Positions 1 through 10,843 of a stretch of DNA of 64,000 nucleotides are shown here, piece by piece. The notes below the pieces were generated by a model that was not told the origin of the DNA, did no database searches, and saw only the letters and a program-made list of their open reading frames with translations. The position numbers were made by a program, and so were the translations under genes. The DNA is taken from positions 53,640,284 through 53,704,283 of the forward strand of contig OX422213.1 in assembly GCA_949130495.1 (NCBI GenBank). Direction: 5' to 3'. The DNA comes from Sambucus nigra. Taxonomy: Eukaryota; Streptophyta; Magnoliopsida; Dipsacales; Adoxaceae. Position 1 is the first letter of the stretch. Every line of letters begins with the position of its first letter.

Positions 1-853
1 AGTCAATCATGGCTCGGTACGCAATAAGCCAATCCATACCAAGAATGGCATCATACTCGGTCATCTCTAGTACTAACATATCTGCAGGTAATACCAGACT
101 ACCAATCTCTACCCCCACTCCCCGGCATATAAAGAAAATAAGTGACCCATTTCCCAACGGTGAGTCTACACACGTCACTGTGCTCTCTGCTGTAGCAAAC
201 AATCCTAAGGCTTTCGCAAAATGTGTAGCTATAAAACAGTGTGTTGCCCCCGTATCAAACAAAACCCGACCCATAGTACCAAGGATAGGAAACATACCCT
301 CAATCACGGGTGGTGCCTGTGGAGCTGCTACCTGGTGAACGTTATAGACACGTCCATACTGTAACTGCCCCTGCTGCACAGGAACTGCTGGAATGGCTGG
401 TAGTGCTGGCACCTGGGCTGGAGCTGGAAGAGCAGGTGGAAAAACTAGCCTCTGTGGCTCATGTCGAGCACCCTGCTGCTGCTGCGGGGCTCTGCCCTTA
501 TCAGGACAATCCTGACGTTTGTGGCCAATCTTACCACAAATGAAACACTTCCTCAGGAAGTTTCCCCCTCACTGTTCCTGCTGCCCTCGGCCCTGGTGGC
601 CGTTACCATTTTTGCCCTAGCCTTGCTGGCCCTGGTAAAACTGCTGATGTTGACCCTGCTGGCTCTGATGGATGTTATGACCCTGCTGGCCATTCCGGAA
701 TCCTCCTTGACCGTTCCTGAAACCCCCTGATCGGAAGCTCTTATGATCCCCCTGCTGGGAACCCTGATCATTCTGCCTATACTGACCCTGAGCTGACTGT
801 GCCCCGCTGGCACCATTTCCCCATGTCCTGCCCTGATGGCTGGACTCTCTTGA
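1..853 (-). pseudogene. Element A gag C-terminus, zinc knuckle and protease (partial)
   Basis: Continues the gag reading frame past the stop at 854-856. A Gln/Gly-rich linker leads into a CCHC knuckle (C-F-I-C-G-K-I-G-H-K-R-Q-D-C, 546-505), the RNA-binding part of nucleocapsid. A Pro/Gln/Ala-rich stretch follows, then a retropepsin with active site DTGATH (256-239) and the late protease motif ILGMDWL (about 40-20). Two more in-frame stops lie at 617-619 and 569-571. All three stops fit single C-to-T changes of CGA or CAG codons. The gag-protease fusion is normal for chromoviruses; the protein is cut by the window edge. Confidence 0.85.
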
Positions 854-1600
854 TCACTTCCCCTCTATCAAGTGAAAGCGGTGGTCCTGACAGTGGAGCA
901 ATGCAGCGTTAACCACGTCAGAGTAAGTGGCCAACGAAAGGTTCCCTAACAGATGCTGACAGATCCTCCATGTCAACCCGTCGGTGAATTTCTCAATCTT
1001 CTTCTTTTCTGTCGGTATCTCATCCGGAACGATATTCAACAGATTCGTGAACTTGGCCTCATACTCGGCCACGGTCTTACCCTCCTGCTTCAGGCCCATC
1101 AATTTCCTCCTCATTTCCGTGTGAACAGTTGACGGAAAGTACTTGTGGTCAAACCGCACCCAAAAGTCCTGAAAAATGAGATTATCCCTCTCCTCCACGG
1201 TGGTAATAGACTCCCACCACTGTAGTGCAGATCCAACTAGCTTGAAAGTAGCTTGCACATGCTTCTGAACATCCGTGCACTCATACATCCTCAAGTGCCT
1301 CTGCATATCCTTCCTCCAGTGGCTCGAGACTACCACATCTGAGCTACCTGCAAACTCTGGCGGATGCACTTTCTGAAAAGCGTCACGTACACGTTCCCAA
1401 GCAGACGGGAATGCATAAGGATGAACAGGCACGGCAACTGGTGCCTGGGGTGGTGCTTGCTGAACTACGGCTAATGCAGCATTTACCGCTTGGGCTACTA
1501 TGGCTGCAACCTCAGCGGCATTCATCGTGCCCTGAACTGGTGCGTGCTGTGGTTCTGGCGTTGCATTCCTTGGAACCCGTGGTGCACGTCGTGGAGGCAT
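854..1600 (-). CDS. gag: Element A Gag N-terminal (capsid) region
   Basis: A 248-residue open segment starting 170 bp after the primer site, so the Met at 1600 is the likely gag start. It begins with a Pro/Ala/Arg-rich tail, then a typical plant retrotransposon gag (capsid) domain at about residues 65-245: W-R-K-D-M at 95-99, LQWWESI near 127-133, and FWVRFDHKYFP near 146-156. Gag would assemble the virus-like particle in the cytoplasm. The stop at 854 is premature, because the same frame continues into zinc knuckle and protease. A degraded relative lies in element B at 10844-11880. Confidence 0.85.
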   Translation of the reverse strand: MPPRRAPRVPRNATPEPQHAPVQGTMNAAEVAAIVAQAVNAALAVVQQAPPQAPVAVPVHPYAFPSAWERVRDAFQKVHPPEFAGSSDVVVSSHWRKDMQRHLRMYECTDVQKHVQATFKLVGSALQWWESITTVEERDNLIFQDFWVRFDHKYFPSTVHTEMRRKLMGLKQEGKTVAEYEAKFTNLLNIVPDEIPTEKKKIEKFTDGLTWRICQHLLGNLSLATYSDVVNAALLHCQDHRFHLIEGK

Positions 1601-1769
1601 ATGAAATAAGAAGGAAGTTTATAAGTTCGCAGTTATAAACTCAAAATAGCTGAAGAACGTAGCATATACAAAAGAATACAACAGTCCTAAAATATAGGGC
1701 TCTACATCAAAGAAAGCTCAACGAAAACATAATAAACCGTTCAGATCCTAAAGGACACTAGAACCTGAT

Positions 1770-1781
1770 GCTCTGATACCA
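1770..1781 (-). other. Primer binding site, element A
   Basis: TGGTATCAGAGC on the minus strand, two bases after the LTR end. It is complementary to the 3' end of plant initiator-Met tRNA, the usual primer of many plant LTR retrotransposons. It fixes the LTR/internal boundary and the orientation. Confidence 0.92.
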
Positions 1782-1783
1782 CC

Positions 1784-4748
1784 TGTGACACCCCGACTAA
1801 TTAAATACCGGGTAGCTACTCCTTTATTAAATTAATACAAAATGTCAAGTTGATTCAGTTAATAGCATCACTGTCGAAAATATTTAAATGATTACTAACC
1901 ACCTAGTATTTAAAAAGTAAGTTGCCAAATTTTAAGTTAAGTCTGATTAACATGCAATAAAAGAATAATGGAAGAACAACATAAGTCCATTCACCATAAC
2001 GAAGTAATGAAATAACCAATAAAGTAAATATAAATTCAGAGGAAACTCCTCACAACAATCCCATAACTGAAAAATAATATGACAAGACTGAATCCTGAAT
2101 AATTACATGCCCGAAGTCTGAATAACTGAAAAGAATGAAATGCCTCTAAAAGAAATGGGCGACATGCCCTACAACTGATAAATACTGAGTATAGAGTCAA
2201 TATAGATGAAGCGTCTATCATCAATGTCCTGTAACTTCCACAAACAGCTATAGCTCATCACCTGAATACGGATCCTAAGCATGGTGTCCTTGTGGCTGGG
2301 CACCTAAAATGGTTTTTACAAAAAAATAGATTTGAAAGCAAACGGGTCAGAGCCCGAATGTGGAGAGTATTTTAAAAACAACAAGTGCTTTAATAATAAT
2401 TAAAACAATGAATGCAAGATACATGTTAGGACGTGCTCTCACATGAAATACTCACCTCTCGTCTAACTGTGCACTCCTAACGTTCCTATACCCATTCATG
2501 TGTTATCTCATAACTAACTAATTCCAAAGAGTTTCTAGCACTTCTACTCGGTTCACGTTTAATTTCCAACCTTAACAATAATAGAGAGTTCTACTTTAAT
2601 TCTCGGATTCCCAATTTATTAACAAAACCATTTATTGATATAAGTCCCCTTTTATCTTCCAAAACATTACCATAACTATACTCACAATTTAACATAGTAA
2701 ATTCCTTTTCATTTAATCGTATATTTTCACACCATAAATATACAATACATGCACCCAAAGGCTAAGCTGCGGTGCACACATACTCTGCTATCCATCTCGG
2801 TACATCGCGTACATAAGGATTACAAATTCCGAATCTCTCAGGAATTGTTGGAATAAACACCACACACATAAATGGAGGTGAACATAATTCAACATATCCA
2901 TGGTCACGTATATACCTACGCTCCATAGTCAGCTGGCTTATTAACTCACAAATAACTCGTTCTCTTGAACTATGTCCTCGAGGTACCAATCTAAATCCGA
3001 GCAACACAAGGATAAGAAGGCCCTAAGCGAACGTAACCTCCCGTGATAGCAAGTATGGTAGGTATGTCATACATATAAAAATCATATACTAAGCATTCAC
3101 ACATCTTAGATAATTCAGTATTAATAAAGTTATACTCTACATCCTTATACCATTCTTCCAAATTTGTATATTTTACGTCTCCCGATAATATAAAAGTTAA
3201 ACTGTCGACAAGTCTCACGTCGTAGTTTCTTATACTTAAAACCTATCTAAAATAGATTATTAAGTTCCTATTATTCCCACGTATAACCTCTTTATTCCTA
3301 AGGTCCTTACTTCTGCCCCAAACCTCATTTCATCAAAGTATTCAAATTTACACTATTAGCCCAAATATTTACTCACTTATCGAATTTCATTAGTTTAGAA
3401 AAATTCTACAAATTGAATTCTAATTAAGGTCCAAATTTCATAACCGTGCCTACTGGTCTTCCTTAAGGTTAAGGGTATTCATATGATCTCCAACATTATT
3501 TTTCAAGGGTTAACAACATCACAATTTAAATAGGGAAAAACTTTACTCATTCTGGGAAGGTCGATCAATCGACCTTTTCCTTCGATCGATCGATGGTGGT
3601 CGATCAATCGACTGATGAATGTCGATCGATCGATTGCACCAGGTATGGTTACGGACTGCTTCGTTTTGCAGTTTTCAAATCAACCCAGAACATACTTTTA
3701 ATGCAAGAATATCTAATATAACGTTATAGTATCATCATATAACCATCCTACAACCTTAATAACATTCTAAAACCAATAATTCATCATTCAAGGGCTTTGT
3801 ATGGATCAAATCTTCAGCAAGAATTCCAGATTTATATTTCTTTCAAGAACATTAATAAACTTCTTCTAAAATTTGTTTTTAAATCATCAAGAGTCATAGT
3901 TCTGAGTTCATAATTCGTCCAGAATGTTTCTACATGCAGTCTCTAACATAATTTATAGTTTTAAACTTCCAATTCATGGGTCTATATCATCTTCCAAAAT
4001 AAATTCGATAATTCCTAAACATGGAAAGCATAGCTTTGAATCAATTGTAATTAAACCACTTGCCTTAATCTTTCTCTGAATTTGAGGTTGAAACTTGAAG
4101 GTTGGATTGTCTTCTCTCTCTCTCTGCAGAATTCTTCTCTTCCTCTCTCTCTCTCTCTACAAGTTCTTCTCAAGGTTCTCCTCAAGGTGTTAATGGAGGT
4201 GGAGTTGGTTTTTGCCAATCTTTATGATTTCTAACTTCTCCCGTAGCCCACTACCTAAATTGGTGTTAGAACATGGCTTAGTGGGTTAGTACTAAGTCAG
4301 ATATTAACTCTAATTTTCGTGGGTTTTAATTCCCAGATTTCTGAAATTACCAAAATGCCCCTATAAGTTACCGGTATGGCCCAATAATGCCCCGGGACCC
4401 AAACTTAACCCCCGGCTAGTGTTTTCTGACTATTTCGACCCTTACGGACGCGTTGGCGCACTCAAAATGACCATACGAGTGATAAAAATAAAATTCACTT
4501 TTAATTCAAATAATTATATTCCTGACGCGACTGTCACGCGCGTCCCAACAAAGTTTCCCAAATTGCCGTATTTCAATCTCGCGAAAATTTCAATATTTCC
4601 AATATTCATATATTTCCAAATATACACATTATAATCAAATACTAACTCACATCTCGTTAATATTTTTATCCGGATTAATTTCCAATTAATACACATATAA
4701 TTCAATTAATCCCAAAAATAAATATCACAGAAAATACGGGGTATTACA
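1784..4748 (-). repeat. LTR of element A (about 2.97 kb)
   Basis: Begins TGTAATACCCC (4748 downwards) and ends GTGTCACA (1784). It is a diverged relative of the LTR of element C: the stretch 3230-2760 aligns with C at 32570-32880 and again at 39690-39960, including the phrase GACATACCTACC. A GA-rich tract at 4160-4118 (CT-rich on the plus strand) may belong to the transcript leader. The cluster of TCGA palindromes is at 3640-3559. Open frames here (2762-3218) are short and not convincingly coding. Confidence 0.88.
3559..3640. repeat. TCGA palindrome cluster in LTR A
   Basis: Four blocks of TCGATCGA/TCGATCAATCGA type (near 3561-3574, 3582-3595, 3600-3612 and 3622-3634) separated by short spacers. 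The same kind of cluster occurs at the corresponding place in LTR B and both LTRs of C. Confidence 0.85.
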
Positions 4749-4964
4749 GTTGAGATGTTTACTGAAGTGAATGAGGTTGGTTAGATTTATTTTTGAGCAA
4801 AGAGAGATAGCTCGGGGTTTATTTTGCGCAAGGACTAGTGATAGTAAGGGCGCGGTATTTTATGTTGTCTTCGGTAGCATAAGGGTAAGCGTATATACTT
4901 TTGTGTTGAGAGACTAGTATTTTGTGGGAAGATGTTTGGATGTTAGTACATGGATTTATTGTCC

Positions 4965-7016
4965 CCCTACGAGTTCTAGATGACTCAAAGGAGATTTTGT
5001 CTCATATTTCCAAAGGGGGAGATTGAAGCCCTTATACTTTTGACTCATTTGAGTCTAGACTGTATAAGATCTCATCTTGTTTGGAAATTATGACAAAATT
5101 GTGTCCATCCTAGAAACCAAAGAGCCTCAGAGATTGTTTTGCTTCTTCTCCTATTCATCTTGTAATGATCCTGAGACTATAGCCATCACTCACACACTTA
5201 GAACTTAATCTTTGCATATCATATTGCACCTTTATGTTTATTCATGTGGTGAGTGTGTTTAAATCCCTCAATTTGATTTTTATTAATTTTTTGGGAATTT
5301 TAAACATCTTTTAAATAAGGTTTTATTAAACTAAAACTTGATTTATAAAGTTTTGGGGTTAATATCTAAATATGTATTGTTGTGATTTTTGGCCTAAAGT
5401 TACTCTGGGTAGAAACCGAAAGCGCCAGAGACTCCAGGGTTGGCTTTGTAATTAGTTTGGGACGCGCGTTTGTATTCATTCTATGGCCAACACTTGCTGC
5501 TCTCTGATTGGCCAGAGGTGTGTTTCTTTACAGAGACAAAACTTCGCATGTTTACAGCCCTTGGATCAACCCTTATCAATGGCCTGCATGTCGCCTGAGT
5601 GAATCCCCGTGTAAACCTTTAAGCCAATCGCAGCCTGTTTAATCCACCGCCTGTTGTGAGCCCTTGGATTGAAGTCAAAGAAGCTTGACTCAATCTCAGC
5701 CGTTGTTTTTGAACGATAGTCTGGAACCTTCTCCTCTTGCTATTTAAAGGACTCTCATCTCAGCCTTCGAAAGCTTTTGCCACTTTGAAAATTCTTAGAG
5801 AAAGAATAAGAGAGAGAGAGAAGAGAGAGAGAGAAACCAGAGAGCCAAGTTAGAAACCCTAACTTCGTCTAAAATCTTCTCCAACCTAAATCACTTACCT
5901 CTCCAAAAACACCATAACCAAATAAACACCATCCTTAGTGTTTCTCGAGTTTATGAGAGTTCGAGTTGAGTGATTTTTGGGTTGCTGTAACCTTGTGTTC
6001 ATAAAATCTTATTTCCAACTTAGACACTTACTCAGATCTTGTTTCTGATTCAATAGAAATCATAGATCTGAAGTTTTTCATGTCACAACACACTTAGTTG
6101 CATTTTATTTCTCATCCTGAGAAGTACGTTGTTGATTGTTTTCTGTTAAAACATTTTCTTACTTCAGAATCAACAATAGATGTTTTTCTGTTTCTGTTTT
6201 TACAAAACTTAACCTGACCTAGTTGGATTCGCACTTGGAGGGTTTTCAATCTCCTAAATATTTTCAAAAGAGATTGAGAAAGGTCTTGACCGATTTCTTA
6301 AGCAAGATCTCCGTGGAATCTGGGTTATATTGAAAGGTCAAAAGGTTTTTGGTTTTGTAAGAAAGAAAAATAACAAACTCACTGCATATAGACTTTATAT
6401 GTAATTTGTTAGGATTGTTTGTAACTAATAAGAGTGCGTGTGTGCATGCATGTGTTATAAAACACTTTTCACAAACATTTTCACACTACATACACTAAAA
6501 GTGTTGGCTATAAGATTTGGTGAACATAAGTCGACGTATACTGTTGAAACAAAGGAAGAGTTGACAAACTGAGAAGACTACATCAACAATCAAGATCTGC
6601 AGAAAAGTTTAAGGACGCCAGAGGGTATAATCCTGAACTTGTATAGACTTGTTATTGTGTGCATGTTAGTTAAATAGATTGTAACTCACATATTTGTTTT
6701 AGTGATATTTTCTCGTTTTACTCCGTAGAGGGAGTCGTGCATGTTTCCTCAATTGGTGAGGTTTTACCACGTTAAAAATTCTGAGTATTAATATTTCTAC
6801 ATCTTCTTATCCCATTCTGATGTGTGCTGAGTTTAAAATATTTTAAACTGTTTACTAAAACTTGTTATCAAATCTTGTTCTAATCTCGTACATATTTTTG
6901 TTAACACATCTTGTGTTCAAAGTCAGTTTGATTTAAGTAAAGAGTTTCTTCAATAAACTTTTCGGAGTTGCTTAAATAGTTTATTTTCAATAAACGGCTT
7001 TGTCAACGCTATTTCA
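4965..7016 (+). mobile_element. Ty1/copia 3' end and LTR (SIRE/Maximus-like)
   Basis: 4965-5023 ends in a copia-type polypurine tract (AAAGGGGGAGAT, 5012-5023). An LTR-like sequence then starts TGAAGCCC at 5024 and plausibly ends TTTCA at 7016. The segment near 6745-6780 (TTGGTGAGG...ACCACGTT) resembles SIRE-type LTRs from memory. A TATA-like box and a GA-rich leader lie at 5741-5836. The copia coding region and 5' LTR are absent. The left boundary is abrupt and no target duplication is visible, so the insertion was truncated or rearranged. Lineage is tentative. Confidence 0.6.
5741..5748 (+). promoter_or_regulatory. TATA box of copia LTR
   Basis: TATTTAAA followed about 60 bp later by a GA-rich leader (5808-5836), the usual arrangement of promoter and transcript start in a plant copia LTR. 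Activity is inferred only. Confidence 0.45.
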
Positions 7017-7110
7017 AGATATAGCAGGCTTGCAGGCACATAACTAGAGAGTAATATGCGAAGCTTAGAACATTACGACCATCTTAATTTCGAGGACGAA
7101 ATTCCTTTGT

Positions 7111-7121
7111 AAGGGGGGGAG
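7111..7121 (+). other. Polypurine tract, element B copy 1
   Basis: AAGGGGGGGAG immediately before the LTR start at 7124; the plus-strand primer of reverse transcription. The same tract precedes the third LTR at 13040-13050. Confidence 0.85.
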
Positions 7122-8119
7122 TATGTAACACCCCGTAATTTTGAGTATGTAATATTTAATTATTTTTGGGAGTGAAGAAAAATATTTAAATTGGAAAAAC
7201 TTAAATTCATGAGTTGGAGAATTTATTTGAGTGAGCCGAATTATTTATAATTGGCGACTTCTAAGTTTAATGGTTCAAAATCTAGTGTGTCACATTTTGA
7301 GGTCAAAATTTAGAAATGTCAAAAAGTATTTCGAATGGCAATTCTAAGTGCGCGGTTGCGTCCGGATGGGTCGAGATAGTCAGAAAAGAGTACCCGGGGG
7401 TAGCAATTGAGTCTCGGGATATTTTTGGGCATAACCGGGTCAATATGGGGTGAGTTGGGCCACTTTAATTAAGCCCATCAGGTGAAAAACGGTATTTAGA
7501 GTTTTAACCAAAGTGAGGGATTAGAAAATCAGCATCCATCACAAATATAAGCCTAGGGCTTGAGAGAGAAATTGGGGGAAAGCTTATCAAAAGCCAATTT
7601 GGGGATTTTGGAGCCAAATTAAGGCACTACAACAACGGATCAAACCCTACGAACAATTTCAGGCAAGTGGTTAACTGTTGTGATTTCTAAATTAGGATAA
7701 TCAATTCATATCATAGTGATGTGTATATGAAAATTCATTTTGGGTGTGTAACCAAGATTAACATTGGGTTTTTATGAATTTAGAGTAATGGGCATATTTA
7801 ATTATTTGATGGATGCTAAGTTATGATTTGAATCCGTTAAGATTAAATTGTAGAGTGGATTGTAATATGTATAGCGATTATATGGACTGAAAATGGTAGG
7901 GTCGTATTTGGTAGGACAGACCAGGATGGAAAACCCAAATCGGATAAACCTAGGGTTTTGGTATAAATTTATTGATGGATTAAGGTCTCTAGGGTGTTTA
8001 GAACCTTTTCTGGTGAGGAGGATATGTTGGTTGTGAAATGGGAAAGGGTTTGGGAGAAACCAAAAGCTTAAGGGTTCTTCAATGGCTGAAACAGCAAGCC
8101 GGGGAAAACGATCACCTGC

Positions 8120-8159
8120 TCGATCGATCGATCGACCCAGGGGGGTCGATCGATCGACG
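8120..8159. repeat. TCGA palindrome pair in LTR B
   Basis: Two runs of TCGATCGATCGA flank a short CCCAGGGGGG spacer. The third B LTR retains only the first run before its breakpoint at 14067. Confidence 0.85.
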
Positions 8160-8648
8160 GACCCAGGAATTTGACAGTTCGGCCATGTTGTGTATAATGA
8201 GGGTTTTATTTAAGTTTTAATTCCCTTAATTTTATTTGGTGAGAAATTTATATGGGGCACATATTTCCTTAACAATTATAGGGTGATATAATTGGGTTTA
8301 GGAGGGTGTGAACGGTATGTCAGGAGATGAACGAATTTGGAGAGGTAATTCAATTATTGATATTGGGCCAAGGAATGATATTCGGGTATTGTAGTTGGGT
8401 GACACTACATTATTAAAGGAATTTAGGTGAAATATTTAATTATGGACCAAGTGGGTGAGTTCGGGTGTGCTAACAATTATAGGTAAAAATAATTGGGGAA
8501 ATTATGGAAATAAATGTGTGACATATTGTGGGTGAAAATGTGAGAATGAAATTATGAGATGTAGATTGGACCGAGTGAGCGAGTCCCGGGATATTGGTTA
8601 AGTGGAATCAAAGTATTAAATTAATTATTGAGAGAAAGTAATTAATTT

Positions 8649-9262
8649 GGAGTCGGAACATTGACTCGGAAAATATTAAGGTATGGGCCAAGCGAGCGAG
8701 TCCGGGGATAATGGTTGGGTGACACCAAATTATTAAATTAATAAGATTGATAATTAATTTAATTAGAGTCAGATTGTAGACTCGGGTAGAATTAAATTAA
8801 TGGGTGTGATAATTAATTTAATTAGAGTCGGATTGTAGACTCAGGTCGGAGTAAATTAATAAGGTTGATAATTAATTTAATTAGAGTCGGATTATAGATT
8901 CGGGTAGGATTAAATTAATAGGTGTATTAATTAATTATATTAGAGTCGGACCACAGACTCGGATTGTGTTGATTAATTAATGTGTAAATTAATTAAATAG
9001 AGTCGGATTGTAGACTCGGATAAGTATTAAATTAATATGGGTGTTAATTAATTTAATTAGAGTCGGGCAATAGACTCGGGGAGGTATTAAATTAATAAGT
9101 GTGTTAATTAATTTAATTAAAGTCGTACCACAGACTCGGGGAAAAATATTATATGAATTGAGATGTGAATTAAATACATTAGAGTCGGACCATAGACTCG
9201 GGATGATGATAAGTTATTAAGTGAGAAAATTAATTACGTTGAGTCAGGCCATAGACTTAGGA
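8649..9262 (+). repeat. Tandem array, about 59-bp unit, inside LTR B
   Basis: The phrase GAGTCGGA...AGACTCGG recurs at about 8765, 8824, 8883, 8942, 8999, 9058, 9118, 9180 and 9240, with an outlying copy at 8649. Each is joined by A+T-rich ATTAATTTAATT-type spacers. Nine units are near-regular (57-62 bp). GAGTC and GACTC inside a unit are complementary, so each unit can form a small hairpin. LTRs A and C lack the array. Confidence 0.9.
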
Positions 9263-9342
9263 ACTTTCAGGCAATCTACGAGATTTTGAGTACACGGTAA
9301 AGCCAGGGTTTATATGATATATATATATACGGGGTAGTGATA

Positions 9343-9343
<1 letters not shown>

Positions 9344-9385
<42 letters not shown>
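9344..9385. repeat. (TA)n microsatellite
   Basis: About 21 TA units within LTR B, preceded by a shorter TA run at 9314-9330. Confidence 0.95.
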
Positions 9386-9386
<1 letters not shown>

Positions 9387-10659
9387 GTGTATATATTGTG
9401 TGTGATATTAAATATCAGAGATTAGATATTTATTTAAATTTATATACTCTAACGCTATAAAGGGAGGTTGCACGATGTGGGTGAATCCCTTAGCTTGAGA
9501 AGTAGGGCGAGTATATCCCTAGGTCATAGCGTCCGGTATATATGGGTGAGGGATTTATTTCACTTTCAGTAAAGGAATATGACCGCCTCCACTACATTTA
9601 TATTTTGGGCCAAGTTGGTGAGCGATTCCAACATGGGGAACTAGGTTTTGTGAGATCACCTAGTGAGATAGCATTTTAGAGGGAATCATTCGACGAGGGT
9701 ATACTCGAAGGGGTGGATATACATATATTATATGTGTGGATGTTGTGGTAAAGGTATGTATATAATGGTAGAAAATATTATATGCGGGTAATAATACAGT
9801 GTGTGATGTATTTACTTTAGATAACTTGTGACACGGTTATATGCTACTATTTTAGAGGAATTAATTAATTTAATTGTGAGATAACTTATAATTCAAGAAT
9901 CATTATACTCGGGATAGATTAGTATGGCAAGAGAAGGTTATACCAGGACTAGGTTGACGGGGTAGTACAACTAAGTGGGGTTAAGGTAACCGGTAGGTGT
10001 GCACAATAATGGAGGGGTGAGAATGTCCACAAGGGAGTGCGACACTAACTAAAATATGAAGCGCATTCACGCATTTTAAATTACTGCAGTTAATTCACTT
10101 GCTAAATATTTTCAAAATGTTTTGGGTTCTAGCCCTTGCTATAAAACTATTTTTAAAACCTTTTAGTTGTCCAGCCACAGGGACGCCGGGTTTGATATTC
10201 TATTTCAGGGACACGGAGCTGCGACATATGTGGATGCTAGCAGGAGTTTGGATTAGACGCATCATTCATTCATTCCTAGAGTAGGAATCTTGTATCAGTT
10301 TCAGTTTTATTTAGGGCAAGTCGCCCAGACTTTCAATTCAGGTTTCACACTTATTTTATTCCGGTGTTGCATATTTGTATTGGATTATTTCTTTGATGGA
10401 CGGTGTTTTATTCGGGAAGTTGAGTAATTAATGATTCAGTTTATTTTCATTCAGTTGTGTGAATGGTTTATATTTAATTCTGCATGTTTTGCTTTGTTAA
10501 TTAAAAAGTTAAAATTGGCACCAACTTTTGGAATACTAGGTGGTTAGTAAGTTTTAAAAAGTTTTCGATAGTGATTCTAAGGATGATCCAACAGGGATTA
10601 CTGTTTTAATTTGGTATAGGACTGATCACCCGGTATTTTATTAGGCCGGGTGTCACAGA

Positions 10660-10671
10660 TGGTATCAGAGC
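10660..10671 (+). other. Primer binding site, element B
   Basis: TGGTATCAGAGC two bases after the LTR end; complementary to initiator-Met tRNA. Confidence 0.92.
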
Positions 10672-10843
10672 ATCAGGTTCTAGTGTCCTTAGGATCTGTG
10701 CGTCTTTTCACGTTTTGGCTTTGCAATCTTTAATATAGAGCCCTATTTTAGGATTGTTGTATTCTCATACGTATGCGCATATGCATTCTTCTGCCAAATT
10801 TATATTTGAGAGTGAACTCATAAAAATTCGATTCTCATTCCAG

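Larger units (their letters stand above)
1..4748 (-). mobile_element. Element A: Tekay-like Ty3/gypsy, 5' part
   Basis: Minus-strand LTR retrotransposon running off the left edge. In its own order: LTR (4748-1784), primer site, gag ATG at 1600, zinc knuckle, aspartic protease. The roughly 3-kb LTR, start TGTAATACCCC, end TGTCACA, Met-type primer site and gag type fit the Tekay/Del chromovirus group (family knowledge). RT, integrase and 3' LTR would lie left of the window. It sits inside element B copy 1: the sequence resuming at 4749 matches B interior at 12487. Three in-frame stops show that it is no longer functional. Confidence 0.85.
4749..7123 (+). mobile_element. Element B copy 1: 3' internal remnant
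   Basis: 4749-4964 matches B copy 2 at 12487-12702 almost base for base, and 7017-7123 matches 12954-13052, including the GAGGACGAAATTCC run and the G-rich polypurine tract just before the LTR. Between them a copia fragment (4965-7016) replaces about 250 bp present in copy 2. Left of 4749 the copy is interrupted by element A. Nothing here is recognisably coding. Confidence 0.8.
7124..10657 (+). repeat. LTR of element B, shared by copies 1 and 2 (3.53 kb)
   Basis: Starts TGTAACACCCC directly after a polypurine tract and ends TGTCACA directly before a Met primer site. It therefore serves as 3' LTR of the copy to the left and 5' LTR of the copy to the right. It carries TCGA palindromes (8120-8159), a tandem array of about 59 bp (8760-9262) and a TA microsatellite (9344-9385). 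Its first kilobase is nearly identical to 13053-14067. It has no protein-coding content that I can support. Confidence 0.88.

Noticed and set aside
461..816. Overlapping open frames on both strands near the gag linker
   Set aside because: They are shadows of the Gly/Gln-rich gag linker; the true frame is set by the zinc knuckle and protease.
2762..3218. Two minus-strand open frames in LTR A as possible genes
   Set aside because: They lie in LTR sequence whose relatives in element C do not keep the frame, and no protein motif is present.
3559..3640. CRISPR-like spaced repeats (TCGA and AACCGGTT clusters)
   Set aside because: Repeats are short palindromes in plant LTRs with irregular short spacers; no cas genes, eukaryotic context.
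8038..8220. Open frame encoding repeated R-S-I-D residues
   Set aside because: It is produced by the TCGA palindromes in the LTR, not by a gene.
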